A stretch of 64,000 bases of DNA. Source: an uncultured Eubacteriales bacterium. Lineage in GTDB: Bacteria; Bacillota; Clostridia; Oscillospirales; CAG-382. A program made the position numbers and the translations under genes. Location: positions 83,655 to 147,654 of the forward strand of contig CAKSCV010000004.1 in the NCBI GenBank assembly GCA_934444645.1, read 5' to 3'. Shown in pieces: positions 1 through 7,328 of this stretch (position 1 is its first letter; every line of letters starts with the position of its first letter). Below the pieces are notes generated by a model. The model saw only the letters and a list, made by a program, of their open reading frames with translations. It searched no databases and was not told where the DNA came from.

Positions 1-411
1 TTTGATGCCGGCCCCGCCGAGTGCAAGCGATGTTTTGGCACTGCTTGTAAGGACGATCAAATTCTTGAACGCGGCAAGCTGCGGTACAAGCGCAAAGGCG
101 GTCGTGGAGCCGTCTAACATTAACACCATGCCGTCGGACACATAGCCTGCGGCCTTTTCGGCAATGAGCGCCTTTGCCTTGTCGCGCTCGTCCAAACGGC
201 GCAAGAACGGGATCTTTTCGTCGGCGGCCGCGTGTACTAACTTGTACGACCCGTGCGTGCGGATGAGATATCCCTTGTCCTCTAACTTGATCAAATCGCG
301 TCGCAGCGTCGAGCGGCTGACAAACAGCTCCTTTGCCAACGTTTCCAAAGACAGCCCTTCGCCCGTGACGAGCAAACGCAGAATTTTTTCTTCTCTTTCA
401 TAAAACGGCAT
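1..411 (-). CDS. DeoR-family transcriptional repressor, 3' end cut off by the window edge
   Basis: A DNA-binding regulator of sugar metabolism, of which 137 residues are visible. Translated from the complement it begins MPFYEREEKILRLL. A winged helix-turn-helix covers about residues 5-58 (recognition region VSRSTLRRDLIKLE) and the phosphosugar-sensing domain begins near residue 75, with the family's D-G-S-T-T motif at residues 100-104. It is divergent from the glycerol-1-phosphate-dehydrogenase/isomerase cluster at 572-3577, and three TCGTTC-type motifs lie between them, so it probably represses that cluster and perhaps itself. Members of the family respond to sugar phosphates; the actual ligand here is not deducible. 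The family call is firm. Confidence 0.9.
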   Translation of the reverse strand, partial: MPFYEREEKILRLLVTGEGLSLETLAKELFVSRSTLRRDLIKLEDKGYLIRTHGSYKLVHAAADEKIPFLRRLDERDKAKALIAEKAAGYVSDGMVLMLDGSTTAFALVPQLAAFKNLIVLTSSAKTSLALGGAGIK

Positions 412-441
412 ACAATCACTCCGGTGAAAATCGGCAAGAAC

Positions 442-503
442 TGAACGAAACGTCCGAAATATCGTTCAATTACTGCGCGATATCTTCAATCATTCGTTCG
501 AAT
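442..503. promoter_or_regulatory. Candidate DeoR operator sites
   Basis: An inverted repeat TGAACGA (442-448) / TCGTTCA (462-468) is followed by a palindrome ATTCG-TT-CGAAT (492-503) that ends one base before the -35 of the downstream promoter. All share the TCGTTC core. The location between a DeoR-type gene and the divergent operon suggests operators. The repeats are seen directly; the binding is inferred. Confidence 0.45.
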
Positions 504-504
504 C

Positions 505-536
505 TTGACTTTTTCGAGGTTTTGTCTTAGTATAAC
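505..536 (+). promoter_or_regulatory. Probable sigma-A promoter of the sugar cluster
   Basis: A -35 TTGACT (505-510) is followed by TAGTAT (528-533, 17 nt spacing) or TATAAC (531-536, 20 nt spacing). The exact -10 is ambiguous. It sits directly after the candidate operator palindrome and about 40 nt before the start at 572. Confidence 0.45.
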
Positions 537-571
537 ATAAGAAACAAAAATATGCAAGAGGGAGAAAAAAC

Positions 572-1873
572 ATGGTTCTACAGGAGATTCAACACTGCCC
601 GTGCGGCAAAATCCACCGTTCGTCGGTCAAACAGCTTGTTGTCGGCGCAGGCGTTCTCGAAACACTGCCCGAAATCGTCAAAGATTTTGCCAAACCCTTT
701 GTGATTGCCGATGTGCATACCTTCGCGGCCGCCGGAAAGCGCGTGACGGAACTGCTTGCGGCCGCCGGAAAGCCATATGCGCTGTATGTCTTTGAAAACG
801 AAGCATTGAAACCGGACGAAAATACCGTCGGCAGTGCCGTGATGCATTTTGACAACAGCTGCGACGCGGTCATCGCCGTCGGCTCGGGCGTACTCAACGA
901 TACCGGTAAAATTTTGGCCGCCCTTGCCGGAAAGCCGTATGTCATCGTCGGCACCGCTCCGTCGATGGACGGCTATGCGTCGGCCTCCTCGTCGGTGGAG
1001 CGCGACGGCCTTAAAATCACGCTGCCGTCCAAATGCCCGGATATCGTCATCGGCGATACGGATATTCTTAAGGACGCACCGATGCGAATGCTGATTTCGG
1101 GCCTTGGCGATATGCTTGCCAAATATATCAGTATCTGCGAGTGGCGCTTGTCGCATATCATCACCGGCGAATACTATTGCGAAGCCGTTGCACAAATGGT
1201 GCGAAGCGCACTGCATACCTGCGTCGAACACGCGGATGGGCTGTTAAGGCGCGACGAACGTGCCGTAAAAGCCGTGTTTGAAGGCTTGGTGCTCGGCGGT
1301 GCGGCCATGGAATATGCCGGTATGTCGCGTCCGGCGTCAGGCGTGGAGCATTATTTTTCGCATATTTGGGATATGCGCGGTCTGGAATTCGGCACGCCGG
1401 TCGATCTGCACGGCATCCAATGCGCCATCGGCACGCTGTATGCTGCCGAAATCTATGATTTTTTGCGCACCTATACGCCGGATAAACAAAAGGCACTCGA
1501 CTACGTGAAACACTTCGATTACGAAGCCTATAAAGAAAACCTGCGCTCGTTTCTCGGCAAAGGCGCACAAGCGATGATTGCCTTGGAACAAAAAGAGCAG
1601 AAATACAACGTGCAAAAACACGCCGAACGCTTGGAAATCATTCTGAACCGTTGGCCGGAAATTCAGACAGTCATAAACGAAGAAGTGCCGCACGCCGAAG
1701 ACATCCGCGCACTGCTTCGCAAAATCGGCGCACCCGAGAGGGCAGACGACATCGGTCTTGACGAACGCGACCTGCCGCGCGTATTTCATGCGACCAAGGA
1801 CATCCGCGATAAATACGTGCTGTCGCGGCTGTGCTTTGATTTGGGAATCATCGATGAGATAAACTTTGAATAA
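572..1873 (+). CDS. sn-glycerol-1-phosphate dehydrogenase-like protein (AraM/EgsA family)
   Basis: An iron-containing-alcohol-dehydrogenase-fold enzyme of 433 residues, expected to reduce dihydroxyacetone phosphate to sn-glycerol-1-phosphate with NAD(P)H. Visible features are the nucleotide-binding stretch AVGSGVLNDTGK (about 110-121), the family signature GTAPSMDGYASASSSV (about 130-145), and metal-ligand histidines in SGVEHYFSHIWD and VDLHGIQ in the helical C-terminal half. In Bacillus, AraM lies in the arabinose operon; here it leads a cluster with two sugar isomerase-like genes and faces a DeoR repressor, so a role in sugar or polyol breakdown is more likely than in archaeal-type lipids. 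The ATG follows a purine-rich AGAGGGAGAAA site. Family call confident, substrate uncertain. Confidence 0.85.
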   Translation: MVLQEIQHCPCGKIHRSSVKQLVVGAGVLETLPEIVKDFAKPFVIADVHTFAAAGKRVTELLAAAGKPYALYVFENEALKPDENTVGSAVMHFDNSCDAVIAVGSGVLNDTGKILAALAGKPYVIVGTAPSMDGYASASSSVERDGLKITLPSKCPDIVIGDTDILKDAPMRMLISGLGDMLAKYISICEWRLSHIITGEYYCEAVAQMVRSALHTCVEHADGLLRRDERAVKAVFEGLVLGGAAMEYAGMSRPASGVEHYFSHIWDMRGLEFGTPVDLHGIQCAIGTLYAAEIYDFLRTYTPDKQKALDYVKHFDYEAYKENLRSFLGKGAQAMIALEQKEQKYNVQKHAERLEIILNRWPEIQTVINEEVPHAEDIRALLRKIGAPERADDIGLDERDLPRVFHATKDIRDKYVLSRLCFDLGIIDEINFE

Positions 1874-1903
1874 ACCGGACCGTTGTCCCGAAAGGAATCG
1901 AAT

Positions 1904-2713
1904 ATGAAACTTTCCATCAATGCAGAACATTTCTGCGACCGTGCCGACGGCAGCAAACGTCCGTTGGAGACCGCCTTGAAGCTGTGCGCCGATGCCGGAT
2001 TCTCAAACGTGGACTTGCTTGTGCCGGAAAACGAGGCCGAACAGACGGCAGAAAAATTGGAAACATACGCGTTAAAGGTCAATCAATCGCATTGCCCGTT
2101 CAACCGCTATGCGAAGAAGGACTATGCGCTTTTTGCAGAGGATATTTTAAGCGCGGTGCGGAGTGCCCACCGTTTGGGTTCGAAAATCCTTGTCGTTCAC
2201 GGCGATGAGTTCGATTTTTCCGCCGAGGCATATTCCGAGAAAGCTGTTTTGGAATTCAATTACCGCCTGTTTTCGCCGGCCGCCGAGTTGCTTGACCGGT
2301 TCGGCATGAAGCTTGCGTTTGAGAACGTGTTTCCGGATATGAACGTGCCGCGGTATTGCTCGACGCCGGAGGAGCTGCTGACGCTTGTCGGAAAATTCCC
2401 GAAAGAAACCGTCGGCATTTGTCTTGATACCGGGCACGCCAAGGTGGCGGATGACAAGCATTATCTCGAAAATATCCGCTCGTATGCCGATCGCGTCATC
2501 GCAACGCATATGCACGATAACTATTACGGCAAAGACCTGCATCTGTTCCCGTTTTTGGGCGAACTGGATTTGGCCGCCTGCGTAAACATCTTAAAAGACG
2601 CCGGATATGCCGGGGAGTTTACCTATGAATTCGTGTACGACCGCATTCCCGATGAATTCTTGCCGGAGGTGCTGCACCTTTTGTACCGCATGGGAAAATT
2701 CTTGACTGTATAA
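1904..2713 (+). CDS. Sugar phosphate isomerase/epimerase (xylose isomerase-like TIM barrel)
   Basis: A 269-residue AP-endonuclease-2-type TIM barrel. Metal ligands typical of the family are visible: Glu in LAFENVF, Asp-x2-His in CLDTGHAK, His-x-Asp in THMHDN and a C-terminal Glu in FTYEFVY. The ATG at 1904 is chosen because GAAAGGAATC precedes it; an upstream TTG at 1883 would have no site. It starts 30 nt after the dehydrogenase and is probably cotranscribed with it. Such proteins isomerise or epimerise keto-sugars and inositols; the substrate cannot be read from sequence. Confidence 0.8.
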   Translation: MKLSINAEHFCDRADGSKRPLETALKLCADAGFSNVDLLVPENEAEQTAEKLETYALKVNQSHCPFNRYAKKDYALFAEDILSAVRSAHRLGSKILVVHGDEFDFSAEAYSEKAVLEFNYRLFSPAAELLDRFGMKLAFENVFPDMNVPRYCSTPEELLTLVGKFPKETVGICLDTGHAKVADDKHYLENIRSYADRVIATHMHDNYYGKDLHLFPFLGELDLAACVNILKDAGYAGEFTYEFVYDRIPDEFLPEVLHLLYRMGKFLTV

Positions 2714-2772
2714 CAAAACGAGCAAAATTGCCCGGAAAAAGAAAAAAATCCTGCTATCCGGCAGAAAATGTC

Positions 2773-2801
2773 TTGCAAAACCGCGCAAATCGTGTTATAC
2801 T
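2773..2801 (+). promoter_or_regulatory. Sigma-A promoter of the second isomerase gene
   Basis: TTGCAA (2773-2778), 17 nt, TATACT (2796-2801), with an extended -10 TGT. It lies 45 nt upstream of the start at 2846, so the second isomerase can be transcribed separately from the genes before it. Confidence 0.75.
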
Positions 2802-2845
2802 GTTCATATCTTAGCAGATATGCTGAAAACAGGAGGAAATTGAAC

Positions 2846-3577
2846 ATGAAATACGGATTACAGCTGTACAGCGTCAGAGACGCTGCCGAAAAGGATTATG
2901 AAATGACACTGCGCGAAGTGGCCGCTATGGGTTACGAATACGTTGAACCGGCCGGCTTCTTCGGTCACAGCGCCGAACAGGTCAAGGAATGGCTTGACAA
3001 ATACGGCCTTACCATTTCCGGTACGCATTCCGGCTTCGGCGATCTTGAAAATGATTTTGCCGGCACGGTGAAGTATCACAAGACCATCGGCAACAAGCGC
3101 TATATCGTTCCGGGCGTGGACACCTCAAATAAGGAAGCTCTCGACCATGCCGTCGAGCTTTTCAACAAGTATCAGCCCATGCTTGCCGCCGAAGGCATCG
3201 AGCTCGGATATCATAATCACCACAGAGAATTCATTCTCAACGGCAGCGCACTTTATCCGAACCTTTATTTTAGGGAAAAGACCAATATCAAGTTTGAAAT
3301 TGATACATTCTGGGCGTTTGTCGCTCACCGTGACCCGGTCACCGTTCTCGAAGAATTCAAGGACAGACTCATCGGCTGCATCCACTTAAAGGACGGTAAC
3401 CGCTATCCGACCGTAGCCGGCAAGGCTCTCGGCGAAGGCTCCGCACCGGTTCGCGACGTGATGGCAAAGGCAAATGACCTTGGTCTGTTGATGGTCGTTG
3501 AAAGCGAAGGCTTGAACCCGACCGGTCTTGAAGAAGTTAAACGCTGCGCGGATTTCCTTAAAAAAGAAACCGTTTAA
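2846..3577 (+). CDS. Sugar phosphate isomerase/epimerase, second copy
   Basis: A 243-residue xylose isomerase-like TIM barrel, only distantly similar to its neighbour at 1904. It starts MKYGLQLYSVRDAAEKD, with family motifs GYHNHHREF, FEIDTFWA (metal Glu/Asp), CIHLKDG and VVESEG near the C-terminus. The start follows a perfect AGGAGG. It has its own promoter and a terminator after it. Proteins of this subgroup usually occur with Gfo/Idh/MocA dehydrogenases or DeoR regulators in sugar or inositol catabolism. The reaction is not known. Confidence 0.8.
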   Translation: MKYGLQLYSVRDAAEKDYEMTLREVAAMGYEYVEPAGFFGHSAEQVKEWLDKYGLTISGTHSGFGDLENDFAGTVKYHKTIGNKRYIVPGVDTSNKEALDHAVELFNKYQPMLAAEGIELGYHNHHREFILNGSALYPNLYFREKTNIKFEIDTFWAFVAHRDPVTVLEEFKDRLIGCIHLKDGNRYPTVAGKALGEGSAPVRDVMAKANDLGLLMVVESEGLNPTGLEEVKRCADFLKKETV

Positions 3578-3589
3578 TTAAACAAAAAT

Positions 3590-3620
3590 CAAGAGGCATG
3601 AATCGCGTGCCTCTTGTTTT
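3590..3620 (+). terminator. Intrinsic terminator
   Basis: Perfect 9-bp stem CAAGAGGCA (3590-3598) / TGCCTCTTG (3608-3616), 9-nt loop, then TTTT. It closes the isomerase transcript. Confidence 0.85.
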
Positions 3621-3641
3621 ATTAAAGAAAAGGAATGAAGA

Positions 3642-4115
3642 ATGTCTATTGAAAAAGTAAAAGCCTATTTTGAAACCAAAGGCATAGCCGACCGTATTCG
3701 AGAAATGGAATTATCCAGTGCAACCGTTGAGCTTGCGGCAAAAGCGCTTGGCTGTGAACCGGCGCGTATTGCCAAAACGCTGTCGTTTTCCGTAAAGGAA
3801 GAACCGGTTCTTGTTGTTGCGGCAGGCGATGTAAAAATTGATAATGCCAAATATAAAGCGTGTTTCGGTACCAAGGCGAAAATGCTTACACCGGAGGAGG
3901 CGCAGGAGCGCATCGGACATGCTGTCGGCGGCGTTTGTCCGTTTGCCGTGAATGACGGCGTGAAGATTTATTTGGATGAATCGCTGCGTCGCTTTGATAC
4001 GGTCTTTCCGGCTTGCGGAAGCTCCAACAGTGCGATTGAGCTTACCGTTAACGAGCTTGAAACGTATGCGGCTCCATGTACTTGGATCGATGTATGCAAG
4101 GGCTTTTCCGAATAG
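3642..4115 (+). CDS. YbaK/EbsC-family aminoacyl-tRNA deacylase
   Basis: A 157-residue trans-acting editing protein that would hydrolyse mischarged tRNA, in characterised relatives Cys-tRNA(Pro) or similar. Its features are an N-terminal helix, the conserved KALGCEPARIAKTLSF and VVAAGDVKIDNAKYK (catalytic-lysine region), and VGGVCPFAVNDGVKIYLDESL, which matches the family's GG-x-P-F segment. Length is normal. The ATG follows AAAGGAATGAAGA. It stands between two terminators, so it is probably a single-gene unit. A second protein of the same superfamily but the ProX subtype lies at 32821-33306. Confidence 0.85.
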   Translation: MSIEKVKAYFETKGIADRIREMELSSATVELAAKALGCEPARIAKTLSFSVKEEPVLVVAAGDVKIDNAKYKACFGTKAKMLTPEEAQERIGHAVGGVCPFAVNDGVKIYLDESLRRFDTVFPACGSSNSAIELTVNELETYAAPCTWIDVCKGFSE

Positions 4116-4130
4116 GGAAAAAGCAGCAAG

Positions 4131-4170
4131 AGAACGGCAGAAAAATCATCGTTTTTCTGCCGTTCTTTTT
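4131..4170. terminator. Bidirectional intrinsic terminator
   Basis: A 15-bp stem (4131-4145 / 4152-4166) with loop TCATCG, flanked by A and T runs. It can serve the deacylase gene on the plus strand and the beta-helix gene ending at 4187 on the minus strand. Confidence 0.9.
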
Positions 4171-4186
4171 CGGTTGCTTGCGTTGT

Positions 4187-6364
4187 TTACTCCATGATTG
4201 CTTTCACATAATCTGCCGCCGCACTTTCACAAAGCGGCCGCATTTCACCGGTCATATCCAATAGGAACGCCGCTATTTTGGTGGCATTTTCCGTGTTCAG
4301 CCCGATTTCGAAAACGCCGATGTATTCTTCCGCCTCCGTACCGGTAAGCTCTTTGGTCTTTACGTCCAAAAGCCGGTTTCCATCGTAACTTGCCATAATT
4401 AACACGGCCGGTTGGCTTTGGTTGTAAACGATTATTTTGTAAGATGAAACGCAAAGTGCGGTTTCGCCCTCTTTTATCCACCGAGCCGTAAGCGTAAGGT
4501 CCTCGGTCACCGGCTTTGCAAAATCGTAGGCTGCGCCGTTTGAGTACCAAGCGTCAAAGATGTAGCCGTCGCGCATGGGATAATCAAAGCCGCTTACCGT
4601 GTCACCCTGCGTCACGGTGACGGTTTGCTCCGTTTCACCATTGTTCGGGTCAAAGGTTACGGTACAGGTCGGAATCTTCGGAATGAGCTTGTGCCGTTCG
4701 TTCTGATAGATGACCTCGTAATTATCGTTGTCCGGAATAATGAGGTTCGAACGGTCTCCGCCCTTGTCGTGATACTGCTCAGAAAATACCCATTCGATAT
4801 CGACCGGTTCTTCGAGTGTCGGCGTTCCGCTTACGGATACGCCGATCTTCTCATTGCCGGTCAAGCCGGTGCGGAACTGGAACATCCGACCGTTGTTGAG
4901 GTAGAGGTTGTTCGGCAAGCCGTCGGGAGACGTGTTTCCGATGACCGACGTGCCGCCGCCGATGTCGAGTTCATAGCCGGAGTTGCCTTTGTTTAAGCAG
5001 ATGCCGCCGCCCATCGGCGCGGTGTTTTGGGTGATGGTCGATTTGGTAACGATGAGCCACATACCGCTTCCGGCAATATAGATGCCGCCGCCGGCGGTTG
5101 AAGCAGTGTTGTTCATAATTTCATTTGTTCCGTTTAAGATAAAGGCGCTGGCGTTGGTATAAATACCGCCGCCGCGGTTTGCGGAGTTTTCTTTTATAGA
5201 AGCCGTGCCTTGTTGGTAATTATAGATATTAAAATAGGTACTGTTTCTCATACAAATGCCGCCGCCGTCGCCGCCTGCGGTATTGCCGGTGATGCTTCCG
5301 CCGTGCAGATTGAGCATGGCAGAGTCTTGCGCGTAGATACCGCCGCCGTTTGATGTCGCGTTATTGTCGCAGATACGACTGTCGTGAATGCTGATGGCAT
5401 AATTGCTATAGCCATCTGCGTTTAAGAACAAGCCGCCGCCGCTTGCGGTCGCCGTGTTGTCATGAATGTAAGCGCTACGGATATTGGCATAAACATTGTT
5501 TTTAACGCTTCTCAGATAAAAGCCGGCGCCGTTTGCTGCGGTGTTTTCGGCAAGCTCAATGCTGTTTATCTCCATAATGCCGCTTGTTTCGGTGTAAATA
5601 GCGCCGCCCATCGATTTCGCCGTGTTTTTTATCGCCTTTATCTTCTGAATTTCCGCACTGGTGTTTCCTTTGAGGTGGATAGCACCGCCGTTTATGGCAT
5701 AGTTGCCGGTCATCTCGCCGCCATAGGTGATGATTTTGCCGTTTTCGACGGATATCGCACCGCCCGAACCTTTCGTTGCTTTGTTGTTTTTTATCGAACC
5801 GCCGTACATGGTGAACGTGCCGCCGCCCACGTAAACACCGCCGCCGTTGGCTCCTTCAATGATGTTGTCCGCAATGCTGCCGCCATACATTACAAAATTA
5901 CTGCCTGATTGGCAGTTGATGGTGCCGCGCCGCGTGAGAACATCCCCTGTCGCGCCTTTTGCACCCGTGATTTTGCCGGTGTTTTTACAGTCGCAGAGTA
6001 CAAATTTCTGATTTTCGCCGACACGGACCGCCGGATATCCGGGTTTGTCGATGGTGAGCGTTTTGCCGTTCAGACAGAGATAGACAGTGACGTTTGTGAT
6101 GTCGAGCGTGTCGGTTATGGTAAGATCGTTTTCAAGGTATACATATATCGCTTTTATCGTGTCGTCACTCGCAGTGCCGATCGCAGTGCTGCCGTCCCAT
6201 GCCTGCCACGCGACACTGCCGAGATTCTCGTGATTCTCTTCGCAGTCTGCCGCACCGCACGCATAATGCCGATGCGCGTCCGCTGTGGCTTCGTCCGCAT
6301 AAACGGTTAGGGGAATGGAAGCAATAAGCAGGGATAAAAAGAAACCGATCAAAAATTTTCTCAT
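4187..6364 (-). CDS. Secreted right-handed beta-helix protein with a C-terminal InlB-type repeat
   Basis: A 725-residue exported protein. The start chosen at 6364 (MRKFLIGFFLSLLIASIP) follows AGGAGG and gives a clear signal peptide with cleavage near VYADE. About residues 95-500 are repeated turns rich in GGGI/GGAI and NN or GN steps (such as NGGGVYVGGG, KGSGGAI), the pattern of pectate-lyase-like or Chlamydia-type polymorphic repeats. Near residues 590-655 is one Listeria-Bacteroides (InlB B) repeat: VTFDPNNGETEQTV through GYIFDAWYSNG to LTLTARW. There is no LPXTG, SLH or dockerin, so it is probably released or held non-covalently. Likely roles are adhesion or polysaccharide binding; no catalytic residues are evident. 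Confidence 0.8.
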   Translation of the reverse strand: MRKFLIGFFLSLLIASIPLTVYADEATADAHRHYACGAADCEENHENLGSVAWQAWDGSTAIGTASDDTIKAIYVYLENDLTITDTLDITNVTVYLCLNGKTLTIDKPGYPAVRVGENQKFVLCDCKNTGKITGAKGATGDVLTRRGTINCQSGSNFVMYGGSIADNIIEGANGGGVYVGGGTFTMYGGSIKNNKATKGSGGAISVENGKIITYGGEMTGNYAINGGAIHLKGNTSAEIQKIKAIKNTAKSMGGAIYTETSGIMEINSIELAENTAANGAGFYLRSVKNNVYANIRSAYIHDNTATASGGGLFLNADGYSNYAISIHDSRICDNNATSNGGGIYAQDSAMLNLHGGSITGNTAGGDGGGICMRNSTYFNIYNYQQGTASIKENSANRGGGIYTNASAFILNGTNEIMNNTASTAGGGIYIAGSGMWLIVTKSTITQNTAPMGGGICLNKGNSGYELDIGGGTSVIGNTSPDGLPNNLYLNNGRMFQFRTGLTGNEKIGVSVSGTPTLEEPVDIEWVFSEQYHDKGGDRSNLIIPDNDNYEVIYQNERHKLIPKIPTCTVTFDPNNGETEQTVTVTQGDTVSGFDYPMRDGYIFDAWYSNGAAYDFAKPVTEDLTLTARWIKEGETALCVSSYKIIVYNQSQPAVLIMASYDGNRLLDVKTKELTGTEAEEYIGVFEIGLNTENATKIAAFLLDMTGEMRPLCESAAADYVKAIME

Positions 6365-6405
6365 GGTTGAATGCCTCCTGAATAACATAAATGGTTTATA
6401 TGCCA

Positions 6406-6434
6406 ATTATAACACGGAGCGCAAAAAATGTCAA
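6406..6434 (-). promoter_or_regulatory. Consensus sigma-A promoter of the beta-helix gene
   Basis: On the minus strand: TTGACA (complement of 6429-6434), 17 nt, TATAAT (complement of 6406-6411), with an extended -10 TG. A leader of about 35 nt follows before the start at 6364. Confidence 0.9.
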
Positions 6435-6619
6435 TACGGATTTTTCAATATTTCAATAATTTATTCGATAATTTATTCGATGCTTTTGCCGGAAAAGCAA
6501 CAGGACAGCAGCGCTTTTTGATGTATCCGTATCCAGCAACTTTTCCGTTCAGCGATAAGAACAAAATTCGGTAAAGTACGGCATTTTTTTGATAGAAACG
6601 ACATTTTTTGACAAATATA

Positions 6620-6648
6620 TTGACAAATTGAACAAATCGTGGTATCAT
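6620..6648 (+). promoter_or_regulatory. Sigma-A promoter of the NYQ-repeat protein
   Basis: TTGACA (6620-6625), 17 nt, TATCAT (6643-6648), about 44 nt before the start at 6692. Confidence 0.85.
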
Positions 6649-6691
6649 AAAAATGCTACATTGCAATATTTTTTAAGATGGGAGAAAAAAC

Positions 6692-7255
6692 ATGGACAAC
6701 AACAACAACCTGTTTAATTCCACGGATTCGCAAAACAACACAGGGTTCCAGCCGACCGGCACACCGTCGCAGGAAACACCGAATTATCAGAACGCACCCA
6801 ATTATCAGAACACCTCAGGCTGCCAGAACGCAGCAAACAATCCAAACACGCCGAACTATCAAAACGCACCGAACTATCAGGGTACGCCGAACTATCAGAA
6901 TGCGCCGAACTATCAGGGCACGCCAAATTATCAGAGTGCGCCGAATTATCAGAGAACGCCGAATTATCAGAATGCGCCGAATTTTTATCAGGGTTCTCCG
7001 TATTTTCCGAACGCCGCCAATAAGGTTGCCGGTGTCGGTACGTTTTTCGGGCTTCAATTGCTGTTCTCCCTGCCGATTATCGGCTTGATCGCCTGCATTA
7101 TCTGCGCGTTCGCGCCGGAAAACCAAAATGTGAAGAATTATGCTCGCGCAACGCTGATTTGGCTGCTCATCGCTGTCGTTCTGACCATTGTCTTTTATGT
7201 GGTTTTGGCAAGTGCAGGTGCTGCTATCGGCGGTTCTTTTAACCGCTATTATTGA
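6692..7255 (+). CDS. Small membrane protein with an Asn/Tyr/Gln/Pro repeat tail, function unknown
   Basis: A 187-residue protein I do not recognise. Residues 1-107 are charge-poor and built from about a dozen six-residue NYQxxP units (NYQNAP, NYQGTP, NYQSAP, NYQRTP). Residues 112-142 and about 153-178 are two hydrophobic helices joined by APENQNVKNYARAT, and the protein ends FNRYY. The topology resembles small two-helix proteins that carry a long disordered cytoplasmic or external tail. The ATG follows ATGGGAGAAAAA. It has its own promoter and terminator. The low-complexity tail could act as a scaffold or surface tether; nothing in the neighbours points to a pathway. Confidence 0.75.
   Translation: MDNNNNLFNSTDSQNNTGFQPTGTPSQETPNYQNAPNYQNTSGCQNAANNPNTPNYQNAPNYQGTPNYQNAPNYQGTPNYQSAPNYQRTPNYQNAPNFYQGSPYFPNAANKVAGVGTFFGLQLLFSLPIIGLIACIICAFAPENQNVKNYARATLIWLLIAVVLTIVFYVVLASAGAAIGGSFNRYY
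6779..6991 (+). repeat. In-frame tandem repeat of 18-nt units coding NYQxxP
   Basis: Degenerate 18-nt units of the type CCGAACTATCAGAACGCA repeat across this interval. Several adjacent pairs form 36-nt doublets (NYQNAP-NYQGTP). Third-position variation between copies suggests age and selection on the protein rather than very recent expansion. Confidence 0.85.
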
Positions 7256-7283
7256 TTTTCGCCCGCGGAGTTCTTACATAGCA

Positions 7284-7319
7284 AAAAACGGTTCACCGAG
7301 TGTCGGCGAACCGTTTTTA
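7284..7319. terminator. Bidirectional intrinsic terminator
   Basis: A long hairpin: AAAAACGGTTC pairs with GAACCGTTTTT and an inner CCGA/TCGG continues the stem after one mismatch. Runs of A and T on both sides serve the plus-strand gene ending at 7255 and the minus-strand operon ending at 7329. Confidence 0.85.
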
Positions 7320-7328
7320 TATTCAAGC

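Noticed and set aside
4625..6310. Several plus-strand open frames opposite the beta-helix gene
   Set aside because: They follow from the repeated Gly-rich codons on the coding strand and have no ribosome sites or domains.
6779..6991. A CRISPR array
   Set aside because: The units are contiguous 18-nt coding repeats with no spacers and are translated as part of a protein.
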